Below, piece after piece: positions 54,024 to 62,572 of a DNA stretch of 64,000 nt. The position numbers and the translations under genes are program-made. How positions within the stretch are numbered: the stretch's first letter is position 1; each line of letters begins with the position of its first letter. The stretch comes from Virgibacillus_R byunsanensis (GTDB lineage: Bacteria; Bacillota; Bacilli; Bacillales; Amphibacillaceae). The notes beneath the pieces are model-generated. The model was not told where the DNA came from, searched no databases, and saw only the letters and a program-made list of their open reading frames with translations. The stretch lies in contig NZ_JBHTKJ010000001.1 of the NCBI RefSeq assembly GCF_042675965.1, forward strand, positions 62,001 to 126,000, given 5' to 3'.

Positions 54024-55673
54024 CTAATCCTTGATCACACCTGTTAACCATAATTTAATACTGAAGTTGAGTAAAAAAACATCGTCTGGATTAACCAATG
54101 AAAGATTGGTAAGTGTTTCGATTTTTCGTAAACGGTAAAGTAGTGATTGACGATGTAGATTTAGAATTCTGGCGGCACGGCTTACATTCCCGTTTTGGTT
54201 AACATAGACAATAAATGTGTCTACTAACTCTGCTTCGCGCTTTTGATCGTATTCTACCAGTGGAGAAATAGTTGAATGCATGATTTCCTGTATCTCTTCA
54301 TTATGAGCAAGGTTTACTAGCAAGCGATTTAACTGAGTATCTTCAAAATTAACCCGTTGCCCCAACCCTTTTTGCTGACGTCCCATATCGAGGGCTGACT
54401 TTGCTTTTTTATAACTTTCATGAAACTTCATAACACCGTTTGTATGTTTTCCAATTCCCCATGAAAAAATAATTCCAGGAATAAGCGCGTTTAACCGTTT
54501 TTCTACTAAATCCAAAAAGTAATTAATAGAACTATTAACTGTGTCGTTGTCTGCTTCCAGAAAAATAATAAGGTGATCACCATCGTAGGTAAACGCAACC
54601 TGAAGTTTTACCACATTGGCTACATAACGAACTTCCTCTTCGATATAATAAACGAGACTTCTCAATCCATATTGTTTATCATCGTATCGATCTTCTGAGA
54701 GTGCATCCATATTTTCAGAAAACCCGATAATACACGTGTAGGGTAGGTGTAAATTATAGCCGATTAATTTTGCTCGTGAATGAATATTTTCATTGAGGTA
54801 GCCTGGTGTCTTTGCAAGATTCCAAATAAATTCATTCCGGAGTCGTGTTTCTGTTTTTACAATGGCATCTTCTCGGGAGATCCAAAGCGCCGCTGCTGCT
54901 GACAAATACTCCAGAATGTGCAGGACATTCCCCGTAATCCGGACACTCTCTGGAAACAAAATAATAAAGCTTCCTTGACTCATCCCACCAGCTGAAATAT
55001 CTTTTTTCAATATATTTTTTCCATCATATTGTGTAGTTTCGATGTGTTGAGGTACTAATTCATCTATCATAATGTCTTCGTTTTGTCTGGCCTTTTCCCA
55101 AAGTGCAATCATTTCCTCGGGATCGGTTCCACCTGCTTTTACTCTTCCTTTATCATCTGTAAAAACAATCGACCAGCCTATCTCCCTTTCGACAAATTTC
55201 ACAATATCAGAAAGATCATCCCCTTGGATGACAAAATCTATCAATTTTTTCTGCACCATTCTGGATCGCTCTGAAACATCTTCTTGCCATTCGTTAATCT
55301 TATTCATTGTTTCACGCTGGATATCAGCAAAACGAATTTCCCAAGGCAGATCAATGAGAATGAAATTGTGTGCCTCAGCAAATGTGAGAACCTCATTTGG
55401 AAATTCAAACACATAGCGCCCTGTTGCAATTGCTAAGGCTGATGCTCCGGATTCGTATACATCTCGAACAAATTGTAGTAGCCGATGAGGATTATTCACA
55501 CAGTCCATTCCCATTGTTAGAACGAATTCATTCTTTCGCACAAAATTTTCAACAGAACCTTCAATTGCTGAAACCCATTCCACTGTATATTGGTCTAAAT
55601 GGTTATTTCCCGTCTTGACTTTTGCTGTTTTCAATATGGGAAGGCCTAGAATTTCCTGGACAGTAAGAGCCAT
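54024..55673 (-). CDS. PucR-family transcriptional regulator
   Basis: A 549-residue regulator with an N-terminal PucR sensor domain (residues about 5-125), a central GGDEF-like CdaR region and a C-terminal helix-turn-helix (NGNVSRAARILNLHRQSLLY, near 505-525). PucR proteins usually activate catabolic operons in response to the substrate. It follows the EutB-like gene and stands just upstream of the doeA operon, so it is the likely regulator in place of the proteobacterial EnuR. GGAGG precedes the ATG. Confidence 0.85.
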   Translation of the reverse strand: MALTVQEILGLPILKTAKVKTGNNHLDQYTVEWVSAIEGSVENFVRKNEFVLTMGMDCVNNPHRLLQFVRDVYESGASALAIATGRYVFEFPNEVLTFAEAHNFILIDLPWEIRFADIQRETMNKINEWQEDVSERSRMVQKKLIDFVIQGDDLSDIVKFVEREIGWSIVFTDDKGRVKAGGTDPEEMIALWEKARQNEDIMIDELVPQHIETTQYDGKNILKKDISAGGMSQGSFIILFPESVRITGNVLHILEYLSAAAALWISREDAIVKTETRLRNEFIWNLAKTPGYLNENIHSRAKLIGYNLHLPYTCIIGFSENMDALSEDRYDDKQYGLRSLVYYIEEEVRYVANVVKLQVAFTYDGDHLIIFLEADNDTVNSSINYFLDLVEKRLNALIPGIIFSWGIGKHTNGVMKFHESYKKAKSALDMGRQQKGLGQRVNFEDTQLNRLLVNLAHNEEIQEIMHSTISPLVEYDQKREAELVDTFIVYVNQNGNVSRAARILNLHRQSLLYRLRKIETLTNLSLVNPDDVFLLNFSIKLWLTGVIKD

Positions 55674-55726
55674 TCTTACTACCTCCTTCCTAGAACTTTA
55701 ATGTTAATTCAGAGCTAACGAGGCTA

Positions 55727-56725
55727 CTATTGCCGAGATGACTTATATAATTGTTTTTGGAAAATAGATGTAAAGGCTGTAAGGTCTATATTATTTCCAG
55801 TTATGATAGTGGCTACATGTTTTCCATGCGTTTTTAACTTGCCACTTAAGATAGCTGCGACTCCTGTGGCGGCGGCTCCTTCAACAACTAATTTATGCTG
55901 ATTTAACATGAATCCCATTCCTGTTGCAATTTCTTCCTCAGTAAGTAAAATAAGATCATCCAAATACTCTTTTACAAGTGGAAAGGTATACTGATTGTTA
56001 AGACCAATTCCTCCTAGTAGACTATCAGCGAGTGTATTTTGTTCTGGTAAAATCACTGGACGATCAGCTTTCAAACTTTCAGACATAACGGCAGCGTTCT
56101 CCATCGATACACCAATCAACTGAATAGACGGATTATAGGATTTCAACGCAAGAGCGACACCTGAAAACAATCCTCCACCTGACAATGGGACGATCACAGT
56201 ATCAATACGTGGCACCTCTTCTATTATCTCAAGTCCCATAGTCCCTTGCCCTGCAATAATATGAGGATCATCAAATGGTTTTATAACAGTAAGGCCTTGT
56301 TCTTTTTCTAATTGATAACACCGTTCTTCGGCATCATCCTGACTATCACCAACACGTTCTACTTCAGCACCAATCTGTTGGATTGCATTCACCTTTCCAA
56401 CAGGAACCCGGTTAGATATACAAATTACCGCACGTATCCCTAATCTTTTGGCTATATATGCAACAGCGAGGCCATGGTTCCCTGTTGAAAAGGTAGTCAC
56501 TCCATGACTCTTTTCCTCTTCTGTCAGGCTTACAATTTTATTGGAAGCACCTCTGACTTTAAATGAACCGATCTCATGTAAATTTTCAAGTTTTAAATAG
56601 ACGGAAGCGTTGATTTTATCTGAAAGTTTTGGAGAAGCAATGAGTGGGGTGGGTTTGATCATTGTTTGCATACGTTTTTTAGCTTCCCAGACATCTTGTA
56701 TCTCAATTTTTGTATGGGGATTCAT
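55727..56725 (-). CDS. eutB: Threonine dehydratase-family protein (EutB-like)
   Basis: Fold-type II PLP enzyme of 332 aa. The PLP lysine is in GSFKVRGAS, the phosphate-binding loop in SGGGLFSG, and STGNHG stacks the ring. It lacks the C-terminal ACT domain of biosynthetic threonine dehydratase. Together with EutC-like and DoeA-like neighbours, EutB, the hydroxyectoine dehydratase, is the best reading; a serine/threonine dehydratase or racemase is the alternative. Confidence 0.65.
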   Translation of the reverse strand: MNPHTKIEIQDVWEAKKRMQTMIKPTPLIASPKLSDKINASVYLKLENLHEIGSFKVRGASNKIVSLTEEEKSHGVTTFSTGNHGLAVAYIAKRLGIRAVICISNRVPVGKVNAIQQIGAEVERVGDSQDDAEERCYQLEKEQGLTVIKPFDDPHIIAGQGTMGLEIIEEVPRIDTVIVPLSGGGLFSGVALALKSYNPSIQLIGVSMENAAVMSESLKADRPVILPEQNTLADSLLGGIGLNNQYTFPLVKEYLDDLILLTEEEIATGMGFMLNQHKLVVEGAAATGVAAILSGKLKTHGKHVATIITGNNIDLTAFTSIFQKQLYKSSRQ

Positions 56726-56822
56726 AGAGCAAACCTCATTTCGTTAAGGTATTTCTTTTATTTATTTTATGGACGTTTTATCTGAATTATATATCTTTTC
56801 TGATAAAAGTTCAACGAGTCTA

Positions 56823-56865
56823 CAAAAAAACAAACCATCACCATTGTGATGACAGTTTGTTTTTC
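56823..56865 (-). terminator. Intrinsic terminator of the RmlD-like gene
   Basis: Minus strand AAACAAACTGTCATCAC with GTGATGGTTTGTTTTTT, one bulge, followed by a T run. Confidence 0.8.
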
Positions 56866-56906
56866 TATACTATATATAATTTAAGGGGGGTACTATATTA
56901 GACGTT

Positions 56907-57734
56907 TTATTTAAATTCTTGTTTCGTTATTTCAGTAATTTTTTCCGTTTTTAGTGATGTGTTTTTGGGAACCTCGAAATCCGCTTCTTCCTCTTCCGAT
57001 CCTTTTTCAACTAAATGAGGGTTATACCCTAACTGTTCTGCCATCGTTGACATAAATTGATAATAACTTTGACTCTCATTTGGCCCGGCATGAAACACAC
57101 CTTTAACATCATTTTGAACCAGTTCCACTATTACTGTAGCTAAATCCTCTATACGTACAAAGGTGCGAATTAAATCATCACGGAATGCAATTGGCTTCTC
57201 TAAGCGCAAATAATACGATAATTTATCTGTACGGTCATCTAATTTACCAATTTTGTTTTCTCCATAAATTGGACCAGCCCGTAATATAGCATAATTAGAT
57301 AGTTCTTTATTTATTAACCGCTCTGCCTTCACTTTTGCGTTTGCATAATTACTATACAAATGGTCGTCTGGTAATTTTGACATTGGATCATCTTCCTTAT
57401 ATGGTCCCTTCCCATCTGCAAAGACAAAGTCAGTTGATATATAGATTAGTTTTGTTTTCGGTGTAAGATGTGTGATCAAGTGCAATAACCCTTCGTTGAT
57501 CAATTTATCTTCGTTTTGCCCACTCATCACAGACCACACTACTACATCTGGGCTTTCCCGTTTAAAAAAATCAGAGAACGATTCTGGGTTGTTAACATCT
57601 AATTTATATAGCTCATCATTTATGATCGGACCTTTTAAATACGTTCCAATAACCTCTATATCGTCCGTATCTTTTAAAAGCTGATAAACTGATGTTCCTA
57701 GATAACCACTAGCTCCAAATACGCATACTTTCAT
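56907..57734 (-). CDS. NAD-dependent sugar reductase/epimerase, RmlD-like
   Basis: Extended short-chain dehydrogenase (275 aa). The Rossmann motif is GASGYLGTS at residues 8-16; the catalytic region is ISTDFVF with a later YANAKVKAE (YxxxK). It is like dTDP-4-dehydrorhamnose reductase domains, but no rml genes are near, so the substrate is unknown. GGGAGG precedes the ATG. Confidence 0.8.
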   Translation of the reverse strand: MKVCVFGASGYLGTSVYQLLKDTDDIEVIGTYLKGPIINDELYKLDVNNPESFSDFFKRESPDVVVWSVMSGQNEDKLINEGLLHLITHLTPKTKLIYISTDFVFADGKGPYKEDDPMSKLPDDHLYSNYANAKVKAERLINKELSNYAILRAGPIYGENKIGKLDDRTDKLSYYLRLEKPIAFRDDLIRTFVRIEDLATVIVELVQNDVKGVFHAGPNESQSYYQFMSTMAEQLGYNPHLVEKGSEEEEADFEVPKNTSLKTEKITEITKQEFK

Positions 57735-57761
57735 GGTTACACCCTCCCTTTTCTGTACTAA

Positions 57762-58787
57762 TTAGGTGTTAACGTTGCCTTCTTTATTATTCTTTGACAA
57801 AAATGCATTTTTTACCATAGAAATCTTACCTTCAATGAACGGCTGCCATATACTTAAAACTGGCTTACTGGATAATACGAGCACAATTGCTGCTGATATA
57901 ACAGCGAGACCTACAAAATCCAACAGATTATTTACCTGAAACAAACCAGACTCACGGAAGAATTGGATAAAAAAGCCGTGTAATAGATAAACATACAAGG
58001 TTCTCGAACCTAAACGTGTAAATACTGTTTTTGTTTGAGGGATCCAGGCTAGAATACTTATTGCCATTACAGATGACGTCATATAAACCAGAAACCTTGC
58101 AAGTCCCCCAAACTCGGTCATACCCAATTGACCATATGACTTAGATGCTAGTAACCAGCCTGAGTTAAAGTCGGGTGCAATATAGATTGCCCCTGCGACA
58201 ACTACCATGACTAAAATAGATCCTATCTTAACACTTTTTCTCTTCAGTAATAGTACATGTTCCTTTGTCAGCCAATACCCAACTAGGAAAAATGGGAAAA
58301 AGACAAATGTTCTTGATAAACTGAACGTATGCCCGATATCGCCAAAATAACCAACAACCACCCCTATTCCAATAGCAATTACTAAACTGAGTACAGCAGG
58401 TATTTTCTTAAACCAATATAATAGAACATGCCAGCAAAATAAACTAAACAAAAACCACAATGACCAATGCGGATAAAATAGTCCTGTTTGCCAATTGGCT
58501 TTACCAATATAAAAGTAAAATACCGTATATAGAATTTGAAAAATAAGATATGGTAACAATAATTTTTTAGCTAAATTACTGATATACTTTACATTCCCTA
58601 ATCCTTTCGCAAAAAAACCAGCTAAAAATATAAATGCAGGCATATGGAATGTATACATCCACATATAAAGTGTATTTATTTCTCTTGATTCACTAACAAA
58701 TGGCTGGATCAAATGACCAAACACAACCAAAAATATAAGAATTACTTTTGCATTATCAAAAAAGGCATTTCTCTCCATCTTCCTCAT
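57762..58787 (-). CDS. Membrane acyltransferase family 3 protein
   Basis: About 341 residues with roughly ten membrane helices, of the OafA/fucose O-acetyltransferase type; FLVVFGHLIQPF carries the conserved His of the N-terminal motif, and FHMPAFIFLAGFF is typical. Such proteins acetylate surface polysaccharides. ATG at 58787 has AGGAG seven bases upstream. It is followed at 27 bp by the RmlD-like gene, which may be in the same envelope pathway. Confidence 0.8.
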   Translation of the reverse strand: MRKMERNAFFDNAKVILIFLVVFGHLIQPFVSESREINTLYMWMYTFHMPAFIFLAGFFAKGLGNVKYISNLAKKLLLPYLIFQILYTVFYFYIGKANWQTGLFYPHWSLWFLFSLFCWHVLLYWFKKIPAVLSLVIAIGIGVVVGYFGDIGHTFSLSRTFVFFPFFLVGYWLTKEHVLLLKRKSVKIGSILVMVVVAGAIYIAPDFNSGWLLASKSYGQLGMTEFGGLARFLVYMTSSVMAISILAWIPQTKTVFTRLGSRTLYVYLLHGFFIQFFRESGLFQVNNLLDFVGLAVISAAIVLVLSSKPVLSIWQPFIEGKISMVKNAFLSKNNKEGNVNT

Positions 58788-58945
58788 CCTTTTACTCCTG
58801 ATGTTAAACGAGTATAGTAAGTACATACCCGCTTTACAATAGGTATTCGCATGATTACGGACGATTTATTGGAGTTGTTATTGGAGTGTAAATGAAATGA
58901 AAAATTGATATTAAACTGTAATGTGGTGGGTTGATGCGAGTTCGG

Positions 58946-59020
58946 GCGCGCGACTTTGGGTGGCCGGTGCGCGACTTTGGGTGGCCGGTGCGCGACTTTG
59001 GGTGGCCGGTGCGCGACTTT
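58946..59020 (+). repeat. 21-bp period array (f): GCGCGACTTTGGGTGGCCGGT
   Basis: Four units, the first three perfect 21-mers, between ku and the acyltransferase gene. It opens spurious frames on both strands. Confidence 0.92.
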
Positions 59021-59050
59021 GGCATCTCTCTAAATCGATGCAAAAGTCAT

Positions 59051-59083
59051 AAAAATAAAGCCTCTTTGTTGGAGACTTTATTT
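59051..59083 (-). terminator. Intrinsic terminator of ku
   Basis: Minus strand AAATAAAGTCTC with GAGGCTTTATTTTT; the stem includes the ku stop codon. Confidence 0.7.
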
Positions 59084-59932
59084 GTTTGCGACCTTTTTCT
59101 TTTGTGTTGTCGTTTTTGTTTTCCTCTTTGTTGGTTGTTTTGGTTTTGGCTTGTCTTGTTTCGCTCGATCGAGTGATGCTTGGAGTGCATCCATCAAGTT
59201 GGTTGCCTTCTCTTCAGTCTTAGGAGCATCCTTAGCTGTAGCTACATCATCTCCATTTTTCTTCGCTTCAATTAATTCTAATAATGCATTACGGTATTCA
59301 TCGGTATACTTTTCCGGCTCAAATTCTGTTGTGAGTTGTTCGATTAACATTTTGGCAGTTTCTATTTCTTTTTCTCCTGAATCAATTTCTTCTGGCACGT
59401 TTGGAACGTCTTGAACACTTCGTACTTCATCCGGAAAGTGGATGGTTTCAACGATTAACGTGTTTTGGTAAATACGGATTACCGCAAGTTGCTCCTTGGA
59501 TCTGATTATCATTTTCGCTATTCCAATCTTTCCTGTTTCTTTTAGCGCTGAACGCAATAAGCTATACGCCTTACCACCACCCTCACTCGGTGACAGATAG
59601 TAACTTTTTTCAAAATAAATGGGATCTATTTCTTCTAGTTTGACGAAATCGACTATTTCAACAGCTTTATCTGATTGTTCTTTTTTTAATGTCTCTAAAT
59701 CTTCATCATCGAGCATTACAAATTTATTTTTTGCATATTCATATGCTTTTACAATTTCATCATTTTCTATTTCACGATCACAAATAGGACATACACGTTC
59801 ATATTTAATCGGAGACTGGCACTCTTTGTGTAGTTGCCTTAGTTTAACATCTTTATTCTCCGTTGCGGCATGCATTTTTACAGGTATATTTACGAGTCCA
59901 AAACTAATTGTACCTTTCCACATCGTGTGCAT
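59078..59932 (-). CDS. ku: DNA end-binding protein Ku
   Basis: Homodimeric Ku of bacterial non-homologous end joining; it binds double-strand ends and recruits LigD. The Ku core starts MHTMWKGTISFGLVNIPVKM and a basic, Lys/Thr-rich tail ends the protein (residues about 260-284). ATG at 59932 has AAGGAGG eight bases upstream; an ATG two codons earlier is too close. ligD is not in the window. In Bacillus the system protects spore DNA, fitting the germination genes upstream. Confidence 0.93.
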   Translation of the reverse strand: MHTMWKGTISFGLVNIPVKMHAATENKDVKLRQLHKECQSPIKYERVCPICDREIENDEIVKAYEYAKNKFVMLDDEDLETLKKEQSDKAVEIVDFVKLEEIDPIYFEKSYYLSPSEGGGKAYSLLRSALKETGKIGIAKMIIRSKEQLAVIRIYQNTLIVETIHFPDEVRSVQDVPNVPEEIDSGEKEIETAKMLIEQLTTEFEPEKYTDEYRNALLELIEAKKNGDDVATAKDAPKTEEKATNLMDALQASLDRAKQDKPKPKQPTKRKTKTTTQKKKVANK

Positions 59933-60023
59933 GAGCATAACCTCCTTTCCTCATAGTGTGTGAGCAAAGGGTGTTTTTATCCGAATTATTTCTATAGGAA
60001 TGTATATAATTCTCTTCTCCTCA

Positions 60024-61118
60024 TTATTTTCGGATTGCGCCTACTCCTAATAATAAAAGGGGCAAGAAAAGACCAAAAGTTAATGAATAGGGTGTCCAAA
60101 TCTTTTCAATAAAATGATGAAAATAAGTAATATCTGGGCTATTGATCAGAGATAGGACGATTAAGTTCATTCCTAGTGGGAAAATCAGTGGGCGATAGCT
60201 TTTTAAATTTAATGTTTGAGAAAGTCCTAGTGTTGTTACATAAAAACAAATTGAAAGTTTAAAATAGATGGTAAGAAACCAGATGATTGCAACAATAACT
60301 TCAAGCCGTTCGAGAATGGTAGCAATACTTATTTTTTTGCCTAAAATATAGCTAGGGTATGTATTTCGGGCTGTAAAATCATTACCAAGTACAACAAGGC
60401 TCATGATTGTAATTACAATTAAAAACCCTCCACCAATTAACGTTCCAATCAAGAAAGCTTTTCCGGTTTTTTGGGATTTATTGACATAGGGGATAATCAT
60501 TAAAAATACAATAAGTTCAAGGAAGGGAAGACCAAGGAAAGGGAACGTCGCCCTTAATACCGGTTTGAGTCCATTCTCCATTACGGGTTGTATTTTTTGA
60601 ATGTCAATTTCGGGAGATAAGAGTACTATAAGCATAATAAATAAACCAACTATCCACGGGAAAAAAATCTCCGCTGAGCGTGTTACTGGTTCCAGGCCAA
60701 GACGTGTTCCTAACATGACAACAAAAAGAAACAGTATAAGTATAGACTCAATTGGTGTTTCCGGCATAATTTGGGTAGTCACAAAGTCCCCTATTTCCCT
60801 TAAAAGAAAACTTGCAAGAATAAAAAAGTAACTCAAAAATAAAAGGGAAACACCCTTCCCTAACCATTTGCCAAGAATAACTTCGCTGTATTGAACCAAA
60901 GTTTTATCGGGAAATTGTTGTTGCAAATTATTGTACAACATTACCAAAAGTAAACCAATTGCAACACCCAGAATACTAGCAATCCATGCATCTTGTTTCG
61001 CCGCTTCTGCAAGACCAGATGGTGCAACTAAAACAGAACTGCCAACAGTAAACAGTATAACTAAACAAGTAAACTGCCTTATGTTTATTTTTCCGTTTTC
61101 CAACATACTATTTTTCAC
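60024..61118 (-). CDS. Spore germination receptor subunit B (GerAB family)
   Basis: A 364-residue integral membrane protein with ten helices of the APC/GerAB fold, the subunit that binds germinant in the spore inner membrane. It starts at GTG close behind AAAGGAAAGA. Last gene of an A-C-D-B germination operon. Confidence 0.9.
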   Translation of the reverse strand: MKNSMLENGKINIRQFTCLVILFTVGSSVLVAPSGLAEAAKQDAWIASILGVAIGLLLVMLYNNLQQQFPDKTLVQYSEVILGKWLGKGVSLLFLSYFFILASFLLREIGDFVTTQIMPETPIESILILFLFVVMLGTRLGLEPVTRSAEIFFPWIVGLFIMLIVLLSPEIDIQKIQPVMENGLKPVLRATFPFLGLPFLELIVFLMIIPYVNKSQKTGKAFLIGTLIGGGFLIVITIMSLVVLGNDFTARNTYPSYILGKKISIATILERLEVIVAIIWFLTIYFKLSICFYVTTLGLSQTLNLKSYRPLIFPLGMNLIVLSLINSPDITYFHHFIEKIWTPYSLTFGLFLPLLLLGVGAIRK

Positions 61119-61127
61119 TCTTTCCTT

Positions 61128-61361
61128 TTATTTAAATAAATTTGAGATAAGGTCACTAAGCGGTTTGTACATGAATTGAATAGCATCCACTGGATTTGGG
61201 ATTTTCACTCCCATGGTTAAGGCAATACTTACTCCTACCCCTAGGAGCAGTATTGTAAAAAATACTATTATGTCTTTTTTTATCCCGTCTTTTAAAAGTG
61301 ATGGAACCTCCATTAAAATAATTACTATTGTTATTACGAGTATTCCAATTATTCCTACCAT
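61128..61361 (-). CDS. Small germination receptor D subunit
   Basis: A 77-residue protein with two membrane helices (VGIIGILVITIVIILME and IIVFFTILLLGVGVSIAL) and a conserved C-terminal amphipathic end. Such D subunits (GerKD-like) accompany some gerA operons and modulate receptor activity. Ribosome site AAGGAAGAG overlaps the gerC end. Confidence 0.75.
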   Translation of the reverse strand: MVGIIGILVITIVIILMEVPSLLKDGIKKDIIVFFTILLLGVGVSIALTMGVKIPNPVDAIQFMYKPLSDLISNLFK

Positions 61362-61367
61362 GATATT

Positions 61368-62561
61368 CTACTCTTCCTTCTCATCTTGAAAAGATTCTTT
61401 AGTTGTTCCAATACGCCGAATTTCATACTTCACTTTTACACTAACCTCTACATTAGAAAATTCCTGATCCCAGTTTTCTTTTAGATCTTTCCAAGCTTTA
61501 GAATTGGATCTGTGTATCGCTTCTCCAAAACCAAAAATATCACTCTGAAAGTCTTCCTGAACTTTTTTAATACTATTATTTATAAGCTTTTTTGTCTTAT
61601 CCGAAAATTGTTGTTCTAACTCCTTAATGATTTCTGGTTTTGTTATATCTTTTCCACATTGTACTTCACCTATATTTGCTTCTGCATTAATTTGAATATC
61701 TATTTTTGGAAGCCCATTTTCAACTTTCCCTTTAACGTCGGATGTTGTTTTAATCACCTCGATCGCAATTGTTCCTTCTTCACAGGCAACATAATCAACC
61801 GTACTTTTCACATTCCCTTTAATGAAGTTATATCCTTTGCTTTCTTCCTGACTAAGCCAACCAACCAGTTTGTCCTTCTTAAACACTGACAATCCCATTA
61901 AATTCAAACTCGCTGGAGGGTCAACTTTTTCCACGTTTCCTATGTCCATACCAATTTGAGAATCGCCTATCATTTCAACACCCGACAAAACCGGGTTTGA
62001 ACCAGGGCTAGTTAAGTTTGTTATCAACTCATCTAATGTAACTGCTTTTGTCGTTGCCCACGTTTCTTCAGATGCTTGTAATGACCCATAAATTTTATTT
62101 GCAGGTATTTTTTCAATTGGTGTTAATACATTTAACACTTCTGTGGACTCTATATCTTTTGCGACTAAAATAAAGAAATCGGTTCTAAACTCATGATCCC
62201 TTGAAATAAGATCCAATGACTTTCCTATTCCTTCTTTGGCTAGCTCCTCACCAAATATGATGATCCTCACATGAGCAACATAAATTTTTCTTGGAATCTC
62301 GGTCGTTAATTTTCTTAATGCTTCAAATAACGTTTTTCCTGTTGTCCGATATGTTACTACTTCGCTTCTGGTAGTTACGGCTTTACCGGCTATTTCCCCA
62401 GGATTTAATATTTGGACTGTTACAAGATAGTCCTCTTCTCTTTTGTCAATTCCAATCGCTGTTGCAATTGCCATTTCATCTAACTCGGTTCTGCTCCAAC
62501 ATCCGCTCAAAATGATTATCAATACGATCAGCGTAATAATAGGAATAAGCTTTTGTCTCAT
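61368..62561 (-). CDS. Spore germination lipoprotein, subunit C (GerAC family)
   Basis: A 397-residue lipoprotein: signal peptide with lipobox LSGC, Cys21, then the three-domain GerAC body starting with SRTELDEMAIATAIGID. It is anchored at the outer face of the spore inner membrane by diacylglycerol. AAAGGAG precedes the ATG, and it lies 11 bp behind the A subunit. Confidence 0.92.
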   Translation of the reverse strand: MRQKLIPIITLIVLIIILSGCWSRTELDEMAIATAIGIDKREEDYLVTVQILNPGEIAGKAVTTRSEVVTYRTTGKTLFEALRKLTTEIPRKIYVAHVRIIIFGEELAKEGIGKSLDLISRDHEFRTDFFILVAKDIESTEVLNVLTPIEKIPANKIYGSLQASEETWATTKAVTLDELITNLTSPGSNPVLSGVEMIGDSQIGMDIGNVEKVDPPASLNLMGLSVFKKDKLVGWLSQEESKGYNFIKGNVKSTVDYVACEEGTIAIEVIKTTSDVKGKVENGLPKIDIQINAEANIGEVQCGKDITKPEIIKELEQQFSDKTKKLINNSIKKVQEDFQSDIFGFGEAIHRSNSKAWKDLKENWDQEFSNVEVSVKVKYEIRRIGTTKESFQDEKEE

Positions 62562-62572
62562 ATGATACTCCT

